From Siphonodentalium dalli (taxonomy: Eukaryota > Mollusca > Scaphopoda > Gadilida > Siphonodentaliidae), in the NCBI GenBank assembly GCA_032622095.1, contig CP136068.1:56878025-56942024 (forward strand): a stretch of DNA of 64,000 nucleotides. Direction: 5' to 3'. The position numbers were made by a program, and so were the translations under genes. Of this stretch, positions 35,534 through 46,345 are shown piece after piece. Within the stretch, counting starts at the first letter, position 1. Every line of letters starts with the position of its first letter. The notes under the pieces are model-generated. The model did no database searches, was not told where the DNA came from, and saw only the letters and a list, made by a program, of their open reading frames with translations.

Positions 35534-35541
35534 CTCTTATA
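35534..35541 (-). promoter_or_regulatory. TATAAGAG box, left-arm 189-residue gene
   Basis: TATAAGAG on the minus strand, 27 bases before the ATG. Mirror of 38319-38326. Confidence 0.5.
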
Positions 35542-35694
35542 AGTAGCGATAAAAAGAGAGAATAAGTTGTGGTATACAACCGTCGCTCTAAGAGTACGTT
35601 CGTCCCGGGGCTAGGGTATAGATATTTGACCGCCGGTGATTCAATTAATGCCAATTTATCAGTATGGTACTCTATGTATTCATTCATGATTTGG

Positions 35695-36018
35695 CTAATC
35701 GTATGACACTGATCTTTTCATTTTCTTCTTATTATTAGACAAACCTCCATCAGACACTCTCTTGTTGGTTTGTTTGGACGCTTTACGTGTGTTTGTCAAC
35801 TTATTTGCTGCAACTTCTGCTTTGGCCATTTCAATCGCTTGCGCTAGGGGTGTCACCACGTTAATAATTGGTTTTAGAACGTCTTCTTCACTATCACTAG
35901 TTTTAGTTTTGTCAATAAAGTAGCGACCCTCATTATCTGGCGTTAACTTCCCATCAACCATATCTCTGAAATGTTTTCTCCACATTTCAATATCGGCTGG
36001 AATATACGTGATCGACAT
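35695..36018 (-). CDS. 107-residue basic-tailed protein, left-arm copy
   Basis: Identical to the right-arm copy at 37842-38165. The N-terminus 'YIPADIEMWRKHFRDMV' looks like a short amphipathic helix with conserved-type Trp and His-Phe; the middle is acidic ('TSDSEEDV') and the C-terminus is Lys/Arg-rich ('NNKKKMKR'). No known domain. I have a vague memory of similar short 'Trp..His-Phe' proteins in animal Polinton-like elements, which is not evidence. A TATAAGAGA box at 36077-36085 precedes it. Confidence 0.65.
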   Translation of the reverse strand: MSITYIPADIEMWRKHFRDMVDGKLTPDNEGRYFIDKTKTSDSEEDVLKPIINVVTPLAQAIEMAKAEVAANKLTNTRKASKQTNKRVSDGGLSNNKKKMKRSVSYD

Positions 36019-36076
36019 GTTTCTTCAAAATGTACAGGTCACTCTTTTTTCTGCATTTATTTTAGAAAGTTTATCG

Positions 36077-36085
36077 TCTCTTATA
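36077..36085 (-). promoter_or_regulatory. TATAAGAGA box, left-arm 107-residue gene
   Basis: TATAAGAGA on the minus strand, about 60 bases before the ATG. Mirror of 37775-37783. Confidence 0.5.
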
Positions 36086-36226
36086 AAAATCGATTATTGG
36101 CCATGAATGCCAAATGCACCATGATAGTTATCGATGTCAATAATGCGTTTCGTTGAGATCTTGATTGAGTATGCACCAATCAATGAGCAAATAAATGAGC
36201 AAGCAGGATGTTATTCGCTTGGTGGC

Positions 36227-36275
<49 letters not shown>

Positions 36276-36303
36276 GGGGGTGATGATACTGTTGTTGTTG
36301 TTG

Positions 36304-36441
36304 TTATTGTTGTGGCTGATGATACTGTTGTTGTTGCTGTTGTTGTTGTTGTTCTGAAGGCGTGTGTTTAACTTTGATATGACGCTTCAAACTATCTTGC
36401 CAAGCATATACACTTAAGCACTCTTCACATTGATACTTCAT
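36304..36441 (-). CDS. 45-residue C2H2 polyglutamine protein, left-arm copy
   Basis: One classical finger (Cys5, Cys8, His21, His26) followed by a nine-residue polyglutamine tract and an ochre stop. Beyond the stop the frame continues through more CAA codons to a second stop, so the stop may be a CAA-to-TAA mutation that truncated a longer protein. The same stop is present in the other arm. The length of the following CAG/CAA tract differs slightly between arms. Confidence 0.6.
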   Translation of the reverse strand: MKYQCEECLSVYAWQDSLKRHIKVKHTPSEQQQQQQQQQYHQPQQ

Positions 36442-36618
36442 TTAACTAGTTCAGGCTGTCGTTCACAACGTCTCTTAGTGTTGTTTGTACTGGATACAAA
36501 TTTATCACATTAGCTACAATACAACCTACCTATCCAAATGTCAATGCAATTATGAGTGATTTCAATATGAACACTCTATTATATAGATATGTGTAACCTG
36601 GTGACTGACATGATGATA

Positions 36619-36761
36619 CAGTTATGCACTAAATAAAGGACTGCTTAACCACAGCAGAATTATAGGTAACTTTTCAGGAGTTAGTCGGAAATATGGCTTG
36701 TTGCCATTCATCGGAAAGCTCTCGCCGCCGGCGGATGTTGTTGGCGGCGGCATTGCGGTGG

Positions 36762-36797
<36 letters not shown>

Positions 36798-36853
36798 GAC
36801 GCCGGCGGCGCCGGCGGCGGCGGCGGCATTGCAGTATTTTTACTGCGGGGGTC

Positions 36854-36884
<31 letters not shown>

Positions 36885-36969
36885 ATTGCAGTATTTTACT
36901 GCGGCGGCGGTGCCGCCGCCGCCGCCGGGGTCCGCCGCCGGCGGACCCCCGCAGTAAAAATACTGCAAT

Positions 36970-37010
<41 letters not shown>

Positions 37011-37238
37011 ACCCCCGCAGTAAAAATACTGCAATGCCGCCGCCGCCGCCGGCGCCGCCGGCGTCACAACATCAACAACAACAACAACAACAACACCACC
37101 GCAATGCCGCCGCCAACAACATCCGCCGGCGGCGAGAGCTTTCCGATGAATGGCAACAAGCCATATTTCCGACTAACTCCTGAAAAGTTACCTATAATTC
37201 TGCTGTGGTTAAGCAGTCCTTTATTTAGTGCATAACTG
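36619..37238. mobile_element. Long M1-type MITE at the palindrome axis (620 bp)
   Basis: The ends CAGTTATGCACTAAATAAAG and complement are flanked by TA (36617-36618, 37239-37240), with the shared family block 'CTTAACCACAGCAGAATTAT'. Between the ends are long mirror tracts of (GTT)n and (CGG/GCC)n. The axis of the whole palindrome (36930-36938) lies in this MITE. Long Ala/Gly/Pro/Gln ORFs across it come from triplet repeats and are not genes. Confidence 0.8.
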
Positions 37239-37415
37239 TATCATCATGTCAGTCACCAGGTTACACATATCTATATAATAGAGTGTTCATATTGAAATCA
37301 CTCATAATTGCATTGACATTTGGATAGGTAGGTTGTATTGTAGCTAATGTGATAAATTTGTATCCAGTACAAACAACACTAAGAGACGTTGTGAACGACA
37401 GCCTGAACTAGTTAA

Positions 37416-37553
37416 ATGAAGTATCAATGTGAAGAGTGCTTAAGTGTATATGCTTGGCAAGATAGTTTGAAGCGTCATATCAAAGTTAAACACACGCCTT
37501 CAGAACAACAACAACAACAGCAACAACAACAGTATCATCAGCCACAACAATAA
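37416..37553 (+). CDS. 45-residue C2H2 polyglutamine protein, right-arm copy
   Basis: ATG at 37416; finger Cys5-x2-Cys8-x12-His21-x4-His26, then Gln31-Gln39 and a TAA stop at 37551. After the stop the frame stays open through CAA codons to a second TAA at 37647-37649, ending 'PPSE'. A TATATAATAGAG element at 37273-37284 may be its promoter, although it is 130 bases upstream. It is the innermost gene of the arm, followed by the 107- and 189-residue genes on the same strand. A nucleic-acid-binding role is inferred from the finger only. Confidence 0.6.
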   Translation: MKYQCEECLSVYAWQDSLKRHIKVKHTPSEQQQQQQQQQYHQPQQ

Positions 37554-37581
37554 CAACAACAACAACAGTATCATCACCCCC

Positions 37582-37633
<52 letters not shown>

Positions 37634-37774
37634 GCCACCAAGCGAATAACATCCTGCTTGCTCATTTATTTGCTCATTGATTGGTGCATACTCAATCAAG
37701 ATCTCAACGAAACGCATTATTGACATCGATAACTATCATGGTGCATTTGGCATTCATGGCCAATAATCGATTTT

Positions 37775-37783
37775 TATAAGAGA
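37775..37783 (+). promoter_or_regulatory. TATAAGAGA box, right-arm 107-residue gene
   Basis: TATAAGAGA lies 58 bases before the ATG at 37842. The same core precedes the 189-residue gene, so the two probably share a promoter class. Confidence 0.5.
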
Positions 37784-37841
37784 CGATAAACTTTCTAAAA
37801 TAAATGCAGAAAAAAGAGTGACCTGTACATTTTGAAGAAAC

Positions 37842-38165
37842 ATGTCGATCACGTATATTCCAGCCGATATTGAAATGTGGAGAAAACATTTCAGAGATAT
37901 GGTTGATGGGAAGTTAACGCCAGATAATGAGGGTCGCTACTTTATTGACAAAACTAAAACTAGTGATAGTGAAGAAGACGTTCTAAAACCAATTATTAAC
38001 GTGGTGACACCCCTAGCGCAAGCGATTGAAATGGCCAAAGCAGAAGTTGCAGCAAATAAGTTGACAAACACACGTAAAGCGTCCAAACAAACCAACAAGA
38101 GAGTGTCTGATGGAGGTTTGTCTAATAATAAGAAGAAAATGAAAAGATCAGTGTCATACGATTAG
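37842..38165 (+). CDS. 107-residue basic-tailed protein, right-arm copy
   Basis: The ATG at 37842 is chosen because a TATAAGAGA box lies just upstream and the frame has no earlier start. The product has an N-terminal amphipathic segment with Trp13, His16 and Phe17, an acidic serine-rich middle (~residues 40-46) and a Lys/Arg-rich tail (~residues 78-102) that could bind nucleic acid. The 64-codon frame that follows (38173-38367) overlaps the next promoter and start, and I reject it as a gene. Function unknown. Confidence 0.65.
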   Translation: MSITYIPADIEMWRKHFRDMVDGKLTPDNEGRYFIDKTKTSDSEEDVLKPIINVVTPLAQAIEMAKAEVAANKLTNTRKASKQTNKRVSDGGLSNNKKKMKRSVSYD

Positions 38166-38318
38166 CCAAATCATGAATGAATACATAGAGTACCATACTG
38201 ATAAATTGGCATTAATTGAATCACCGGCGGTCAAATATCTATACCCTAGCCCCGGGACGAACGTACTCTTAGAGCGACGGTTGTATACCACAACTTATTC
38301 TCTCTTTTTATCGCTACT

Positions 38319-38326
38319 TATAAGAG
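38319..38326 (+). promoter_or_regulatory. TATAAGAG box, right-arm 189-residue gene
   Basis: TATAAGAG ends 27 bases before the ATG at 38354. A TATA-directed start at the usual ~30 bases would leave almost no 5' leader. Confidence 0.5.
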
Positions 38327-38353
38327 TGATGGTTCTTCCAATAATTCGCGATA

Positions 38354-38923
38354 ATGCACGGGTGTGATTTATGTGGCATTATTTTATCGACGAACTACAA
38401 TCTACAAAGACATAAACAGATTAAACACGGAGTTATGTCCGAGACAAAACCAACTCTCTTCGGAGAAGATACCGATGAATCTGACGAAGCGGTTCTAGAT
38501 TCAGATGAAGATGAACGTGGAACGCTATCAGATTCAGATGATGGTAATGGCGTCGGTAGTAGAACGGTATTCGGTCTTAAGAAAGCTGCGCGATGTGTCA
38601 ACGAGATGGACACATTCAAAAGTATGATGAAACGCGTCACCAAAGATGTGAAAGAAGAAGAGAGCATTTCGGGAGATGAGAGCATGTCGGGAAAAGAGGA
38701 TACCATCGACACAGAGTTTGTTCTGTTTCTCAAAAGTTATAGACGATTAATAGAATACCAGTATCGATTGAAAACATCACCCATACATAACACGATCATG
38801 AAGAAAATGGTCAAACTGACCAAACGCGGATATAATAATGAATGGGCTGCAGATGAAGCGATGAGAAAATTCAAGAAACTCTTAGAAGTAAATCTAACGG
38901 TCGAAGATTCAGACAATGATTAA
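38354..38923 (+). CDS. 189-residue C2H2 zinc-finger protein, right-arm copy
   Basis: A single C2H2 finger begins at residue 4 ('CDLCGIILSTNYNLQRHKQI'; Cys4, Cys7, His20, His25). An Asp/Glu/Ser-rich stretch spans ~38-62 and a second acidic-serine patch ~105-120. A helical basic C-terminal part (~125-180) holds 'SYRRLIEYQYRLKTSPIH'. The architecture (N-terminal finger, acidic linker, basic helical end) looks like a small virus-like regulatory or packaging protein, but no family is identified. AATAAA at 38929 follows the stop, and a TATAAGAG box precedes the start. It is the gene nearest the element's right terminus. Confidence 0.75.
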   Translation: MHGCDLCGIILSTNYNLQRHKQIKHGVMSETKPTLFGEDTDESDEAVLDSDEDERGTLSDSDDGNGVGSRTVFGLKKAARCVNEMDTFKSMMKRVTKDVKEEESISGDESMSGKEDTIDTEFVLFLKSYRRLIEYQYRLKTSPIHNTIMKKMVKLTKRGYNNEWAADEAMRKFKKLLEVNLTVEDSDND

Positions 38924-38928
38924 ATTTC

Positions 38929-38934
38929 AATAAA
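38929..38934 (+). terminator. Polyadenylation signal, right-arm 189-residue gene
   Basis: AATAAA five bases after the stop codon. Confidence 0.6.
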
Positions 38935-39526
38935 CTTCATCAACATGTTATTCTCGTCTTCGTTATATATCTATAAGTGGGGAGGGGGGTTTGTATAGCG
39001 AGAATGCTCCTTTAATATTCACACATCAATATTACATAACGTCCCTTACCCCTCGTGTCACTTTAACATTCCACACACCGTGTGTGCATTATCCCCCTTT
39101 AAGTATGTGATAGCATGGGTACATGTAAGATAATATAACACTATGACTATGTCTGTATCTGTTGTTGGTAAGATGTGAAATATAAATTTCAGTTCATTCG
39201 TGTAATAATTTCGTATATGTTCAACGCTCTTCATTCGTAAGAGTAATTATGACCTGCGGCTTCGTGCCGATTGTGTACTGAGCTGACACCGGGGATAAAT
39301 TGACCAATGACTGCCATTGTACTGAGCTGACACCGGGGATAAATTGACCAATGACTGCCCTTGTATCCTTTGACAGATATGCGTGCGCAGACTCGTTTGA
39401 TGTTCGCTATCGCATTACTATGTTTTAATAGCCGAGCCTTCACTACTCGTCTGACTTTCTTACCGACAAGACCTGTCTACACAGTACTTCTCCGGCAGAC
39501 TATTCATCCACTGGTAGGCCTACATA

Positions 39527-39679
39527 CAGGTATGCCCTAAATAATGGACTGCTTAACCACAGCAGAATTATAGGTAACTTTTCAGGAGTTAGTCTGAAAT
39601 ATGACTTGCATCGGAAATAAAATCTTTATGGACATTGGCCATTGGATCATCAAAACAGGATGTTATGTCGCTTGGTGAC

Positions 39680-39719
<40 letters not shown>

Positions 39720-39778
39720 GGTGTTGTTGTTGTTGTTGTTGTTGTTGTGGCTTAACCACAGCAGAATTATAGGTAACT
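39527..39778. repeat. M1-like MITE end plus zinc-finger tail relic (right arm)
   Basis: Mirror of 34079-34333; its (CAA)n tract is one triplet shorter. Confidence 0.6.
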
Positions 39779-40994
39779 TGGGGGTTGGGTGTGGGCTGGT
39801 ATTATCACGTTGGTCTGTGATTGAGTGTACAAAATTTCTTGTCAAGTGAACACCTGCAGATTATCTATTTTTCTAAACATGGAACATGTCTGAACCTATA
39901 ATTGGCACAATAGCAGTGATATAATGTTACATCATCGGTGCTACCTGGAGTTTTCGGTATACAAAATGATCGTAAGTGTGACTGGAGTGATAAGGGGTTA
40001 TTACGTAATGTTGTTATAACAATGTGATCAAAGCAATTTGCATAATTGAGTGTCTCACGACCTGACGTAATATGTATGCATGTTTTATGGATAACTAATT
40101 ATCGCGTGAATGACACAGTTTATCAACCTTAATTGATACTAACTCGTTTTGTTCTAAATCGATTTGTTTTCTGAATACCATATAGCTGTGACCGGGGAAA
40201 TAATATAATTCATTTGGTAAAGCAAAGGTGTGAAAGACACATTGTTAACACCAATGTGGCGTGTGTGATTGAGTGTACATCGCTCATGTTCCATGTAAAA
40301 ATGGCTGAGATTAAATGATCATTCATTCAATATGACAGTTCATTCTGGGGGGTTGTAATTTCGCCTTACAATTTTCGACCGTTAGGGATTCAACATAGTA
40401 CATTTCAATACTTCCAATAATTGACGAAAATACACGCCTGTCATATGGGATAGAGAGAGTGTAAAGAATAAACGCTCTTTATTATTTATGTAAAAAGTAA
40501 TAGTGTCTATTTTCAGGTATGACAATTATATGAACTGCGTCCGATAAAACACTGGAATGTATGCATTCATACCGTTGGTCACAATGTCCAATAAAGCTAT
40601 TTCTAAACATCGATTAATAAATTCATGAAAAATATTTGAACAAAAAAATAACGAAAGATATTACGAGCAAATAATTTAACATTCGATATTTTTTAATATC
40701 GAGATTATCAGAAACCGAAAAAACTCGTTATAAATTTTTTATTTAACCTTTTTTTTTAGAGAAATAATTTTGAGGGTTTTGAAATTTTGGGGTTTTGATA
40801 ATTTGGAAGTTTGGAAATTTTTTGTGGAAAAAATTAATTTTCGGGTTTTTGAAATTTTTTGGAAAAAATAAATTTTTGAAGTTTTGAATTTTTTTTTTTG
40901 GGTTTTTGATATTTTAGGAATATTTTAGTACAACCAATTTTAGACCCAAAGATTCTATTTTTAGATGTGGGTCTAACGAGGCCCTATATCTTCT

Positions 40995-41155
40995 GTTGAG
41001 ATAACACGATTACCACAAGACTCCAACATATTCGTATATTCGTAACATTGTATGGCGAGATAACCCGACCACCTTCATGACCCCATGTACAGTGTACCTG
41101 TAACCGTGTATGAGATATAACACGAATACCACCATGACTCCAATCTACAGTGAAA
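40995..41155 (+). repeat. Duplicated DOMON-gene intron fragment, right part
   Basis: Begins GTTGAG (40995-41000, right target duplication) and matches 30359-30523 up to 'CAATCTACAGTGA'. The minisatellite then resumes. Confidence 0.9.
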
Positions 41156-42552
41156 ACGACTTTATTCACATGAAGACGACTTTAATCAAAACAAATTTAT
41201 TCACGTGAATACAACTTTATTTACATACAACTTTATTCACGCAGACACGACTTTATTCACGTGAACAACAGGTCTGTATTAGCATGCATGGAAGATCTAT
41301 TCGCATAGACACGACTTTATTCGCGTCTTCACGACTTTATCCATGCATGTCGTCACGACTTTATTCACGTGGACACGGCTGTATTCGTGTAGTCACACGA
41401 CTTCATTCGCATGGATACAACATTATTCGTGTCGTCATGCACGACTTTATGATTTTGTTCCCGCGAACCCGGCTTCAGTAGCAGGGGACTATATTTTTCG
41501 CGTATATACACTATATTGTATTCGCGTATGTATACACTATATACTTTATTAACGTCTCGTATCGTATTCACGACTTTATTCGCGGACATCGAACGTTATT
41601 CGAGCGAATTCGACTTCAATTGCGCATATATAAACGCTTTTATTTGCATATATATATACACACTCCTCTATTTGCGATGACACGACTTTGGAGACGATTT
41701 CATTCGCGTAGGCAGACTGTATTTGTGTGGATACGACTTTATTCGCCGAAACGCGACTTTATTCACATGGAAACGACGTTATTCGTGTGGAAACAACTGT
41801 ATTGGTGTTGCACTACTTTATTCGAATTTCGTGGACTCGACTTTATTCGCACGAAAACGCGACTTTGTTCCCGTGGACACGACTATATTCGTATGGAAAC
41901 GACTTTATTAGCATCAACACGACTTTATTCGTATTGACACGACTTTACCCCCGTGGTTACGACTATATTCGTATTGAAACGATTTTATTCCCGTTGATAC
42001 GACTATATTCGTATAAGGAAACGGCTTTATTCCCATGTACATGACTAAATTCGTATGGAAACGACTTTATTCACATCAACACGACTTTATTCGTATGGAC
42101 ACGACTTTACTCCCGTGGTTGCGACTATATTCGAATGGAAACTATTTTATTCCCGTTGACAAGACTATATTCGTATGGAAACGGTTTTATTCCCGTGGTT
42201 ACGACTATAGATATTCGTATGGAAACGACTTTATTCGCATCAACATGACTATATTCCCGTGGACACGACTTTATTCCCCTGGACACGACTTTATTCCCGT
42301 GGACACGACTTTATTCACGTGGACACGACTTTATTCCGTGGACACGACTTTATTCACGTGGACACGACTTTATTCAAATGGAGATGACTTTAATCGTGTA
42401 GATACTACTTTATTCACGTCTCGTGAAAACGACTTATTCACATGAAAACAAATTTATTCACGTGAAGACAACTTTATTCACGACTTTATTTACATATATA
42501 CAACAAACTTTTTTCACGCAGACACGACTTTATTCACGTGAACAACACACGT
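41156..42552. repeat. 20-bp minisatellite, right block
   Basis: CACGACTTTATTC-type units, more diverged than the left block, many with 'GGAAACGACTTTATTCG' or 'GGACACGACTTTATTC'. ORFs of 105-136 codons over it are artefacts. Confidence 0.93.
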
Positions 42553-42555
42553 AGT

Positions 42556-42577
42556 GGGGGGGGGGGGGGGGGGGGGG
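42556..42577. repeat. Run of 22 G
   Basis: Uninterrupted G run at the junction between minisatellite and foldback. It could form a G-quadruplex. Confidence 0.95.
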
Positions 42578-43949
42578 TAATTGCAGGAAAACATAAAAAT
42601 CGTTCACTTTGTGATAGAAGCGCCAAACTTTCAGAATTAGTTAAGTGGTTGGTGAGTATCACTAAACTGGCTGGTTCCAGATTTTGGAGGTCACCTTGAT
42701 CTTCAATTTGACCTTGACCTTTTTGAAAATCTCAGTTTTTGGGTTGGGTGGTTTATGCCATCCTTTTCTTGTGAAAATCGCATCTTCTCACAGTTTTCTC
42801 AATACAGTTATAGTTGGGAGGTGACCACGGTTCATTTGGGCCAAAACATATCTAATTTTCATAAGATGGCCGCCAATATGGCCGCCGGAAGTTGAAAATA
42901 TGACATTTTTTCACAAATATCTCCTAGTTCAATTCATGCTGTTTGGAACTGGTTGAGTAATGCAACTTTATTTTGTGTTTTGTATATTAACTGATCATTG
43001 ATCATTAAATATGCAATTATTGGGGTCCTAACCCCTTCCAATCCCTCAAAAATTTGATTTTACAGAACGCGGTACAAAATTTTACCAAAAAATCACAATT
43101 GGGATTCTAGTCATATTTCAACTAGAAATGAAAAGAACATTGTAATGCAAGTGAGGCATATCATTACCTATGAATATTCCAACTCTCTGGAACCAAACAT
43201 CTTACCTTGGCTCAAAATGGCTGCCAAAATGGCCGCCAAAATAAGGAAAATTGTAAATATTGCACCAGGGTGTCATTCAATTGCTTACAAGTTGTGGTTG
43301 ATGTTCAAAATTGGCTAATCTGTATTCTATACATTGAATACTAACATGTCTGATACACCATGTGTCATTGTTACTATTGTCACCACTGACATCACCAGAT
43401 ATATTGGATTTTTCTCTCACAAACTTGACATATATATCGGCAAAAAAATCACTTTTCAGGGTTCGACCAATTTTTCAAATAAAATGCAACTACCTTTGGT
43501 ATCAAATGTGTTTATTGTTTTGACCTATCTTAAATGTGTCGCACTATGGTGTTTATAGACTAAATTGCTCAAGATGGCTTCCAAAATGGCAACCAAATTT
43601 GTAAAAAGTTAATTTTTTACACATATCCAGAAAATTATTCTCTGCGTTATCCGAAAAGGTAGCAAATTGTGACTCACTTGGTTATTATACCTGTTAGTTA
43701 ATTAACTGACAACTATGTTCTATTATGTTTATCCTAGATCCGTATGGGGCATGACAAATTCATTTTAAAGTTGCAGTATGGAATTTTGCGGATAACCTCT
43801 TTTGTGATTATGGCCATATTATTGAAAGGAAATGGGCATAACTTTGAGACGGAACAGAGATGAACCATGAGATGTGGGTAGTCTGGCCCATTATGATAAA
43901 AATTTATCAACTGGATACAGGGTGGAAGCCAAGATGACAGCCAGGGAGT

Positions 43950-46345
43950 TACTCTATGATCGTAGATGAGGATAATAGGTATACCGCGAGTTATTGTATG
44001 GTCATGGATGATGTGTGGGTATATTGGGAGTGCCCTGTTGGCAACGGTGGGTTATATATTTATGTATGTTGTGGATGTGTTATCATTGATGGTGTATGGG
44101 GAGTAGATGCATGATCATGAGTATGGCAAGTGTGGAACTTATGAGAGGTCGTATGTGCGGGTATTGGTATATCTGGAAGGGCTCACTATTGGTGAAGTGC
44201 ATATGTATACCTGGATTGACTCTATGGTAATGGATATGGCGAATAGTATACATGTAGTGGCTGTATAGTCCATGGTGAGGTGAATAGGATTACAACGGTT
44301 GACCGTATGATCGTGAATGTAGTGAATATGTATACATAGAGTGACTATATGGCCATGTGTCGGGTGTATGTGTATACCTGGTGTCCATACATGGTGACTC
44401 GTGGCTGTATCGTCATTTGTGGTATGTACGGGTATAACCAAGAATGGCTGTATGATCAGGTGTACGTGTATAAAGTGGGTGACTGTGTTGTCATTTGTGT
44501 TGTGTTTATGTACATATGGAGTGACTGAGGTAATGGGTGGATTGTATATGTGTACCTTGGGTGGCACAATAACTCAAGGATATGTTAATCAATGGAGAGG
44601 TCAAGTCAGAGAGTTCTCTCTATCTTGATGGTGTTTATATACATGGGGGGGGGGCGTAAAACACGGAAAACGATGGCCACCTATTACCACACAGTCATTA
44701 CATATATACATAAACACCACAGACATAACAATATAGTGACCCACTGTATACATGTACACCTGACCCATGACCACGGGTGACCTTACAGCCACGCGTCACG
44801 ATACAGGCACACCGGGGATACTCATAAACATGACCGATAACCATATAGTCATTCCTTGTATACCCATTCAGCTCACCATTGGCCATAAGGTCATCCCCTG
44901 TATACATATTCTCCAAACACGTGGTCAAATAGACAATCAATATATATATCAACAATGACCATAAAGTTACTCCGGGTATACATATGCACCTCACCAATGG
45001 CCATATAGCCACTCGCTTCATACACATACCTTCACCAATGGTACCTGACCTATGGTCATATAGTCACACCGTGTGTACCTATTCAAAACATTCATAAACG
45101 ACCATGGTCAATTCTTGCATACATATTCACCTCAACATTGGCCATGTCACTCCCTGTATCCCTATTTGTCACACCATAGCCGCATAGTCACTCAAGATAT
45201 ACTAATACACCATAGCTATGTCAGTATAGTCACTCCATGTATGCATATGCACTTTATCCATGGACATATAGCCACTTGCTATATACACATATCCCTTGCC
45301 CATGACAATAAAGCAACACATGTGTAAACTGGTATAACCTACACATGATCATACCGCCACGAGTCACCAAATAGGAACACCAGGTATACTCATACGCCTG
45401 ACACATGACCATTTTAATAGTCACCTCCTGTATAGATGTCCATTATATTTATGACCATACAGTCACTACTTGTATACCTACATGTACTCATCTCACCATT
45501 GACCATACATTCACTACATGTATACATATATCGACAGACATAGTCATATAACCACTCGATATACATATACAGCCCACCCTAGACCATAGATTCACTCCAA
45601 GCATACAAGTAAACCTCATTAATGGCCATTCAGCCCTTCCAGATATACACACAATCACTCAAACAATCCATACTTGCATATACACCTCACACATGACAAT
45701 TCAGCAATTCACTGTATAATCATACATGCCATCCATGATGATACAGCTAATCCCTATACACCCACCAATGATAATACATCCATGAGATATATAAATATGC
45801 ATCCCACCCGTCACCACAAGGACACTCCCTATATACCCACACACTCGATAATGTCCACCCAGCTTACTCCAGGTAATCATATTCAATCATGACCGTACAG
45901 TCATTCGCTGTATACCTATACCCATTACCCGTAACCATAAAATCACACCCTATTTACCAACACACCCATCCATGATCATACAGACAACACATGTACATCC
46001 CACCCATGCCCTTACAGTCACTCCGTATATACATAATCAACACATAGATGACCATGTAGCTATATCCATACACACACCAATGCCCATACAGGCACACCTG
46101 GTGCACCCGTACTGGATATACACAATCATACACCATACAGTCACTCCATGCATACCGATTCACCTCACACCTGACCATGACATTTCCTTGTACACATAGA
46201 TGCATCTTACAATGGACAACCCACTCATAACAATATAGTCACTCATTGTATACCTATTCACATAAGTCATGACATACAATAACTCACTGTATACCTATTC
46301 ACCTCATGTATGATCATAGAGTAACTCCCTGGCTACGATCTTGGC
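43950..46345. repeat. Inverted degenerate minisatellite, ~60-bp unit
   Basis: Units such as 'CATATAGTCACTCC...TGTATACATATTCACCTCACC' run in one direction right of ~44640 and in reverse to its left. All ORFs here (up to 142 codons) are repeat translations. Confidence 0.8.

Larger units (their letters stand above)
32863..40994. mobile_element. Giant palindromic Polinton-like element (8132 bp)
   Basis: The left arm (32863-~36930) and right arm (~36938-40994) are near-perfect inverted copies; the differences I see are triplet-repeat lengths and the CGG-rich centre. The termini are AGAAGATATAGGG and its complement. GTTGAG flanks both sides (32857-32862, 40995-41000) and occurs once at the empty paralogous site 30359-30364. 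Six-bp duplications, AG termini and long inverted repeats are Polinton/Maverick features. Each arm has the same small genes, transcribed outward. No DNA polymerase B, integrase, protease, ATPase or capsid gene is present, so it could not move alone. The Polinton link is inference; the insertion itself is well supported. Confidence 0.9.

Noticed and set aside
36693-37235. 180-codon Cys/Gly/Arg ORF and other triplet-repeat ORFs
   Set aside because: Homopolymer translations of CGG, GTT and CAA tracts.
38173-38367. 64-codon ORF in both palindrome arms
   Set aside because: It spans the TATAAGAG box and overlaps the start of the 189-residue gene; it is more likely promoter sequence.
38395-38733. 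112-codon antisense ORF in the 189-residue gene (mirror at 35127-35465)
   Set aside because: Shadow of the Ser/Asp/Glu-rich sense frame.
32863-40994. Palindrome as a pure assembly or hairpin-read artefact
   Set aside because: The outer target duplication, the paralogous empty site and triplet differences between arms favour a real insertion, though raw reads should still be checked.
44139-46205. His/Thr-rich ORFs of 70-142 codons
   Set aside because: Translations of the ~60-bp inverted minisatellite.
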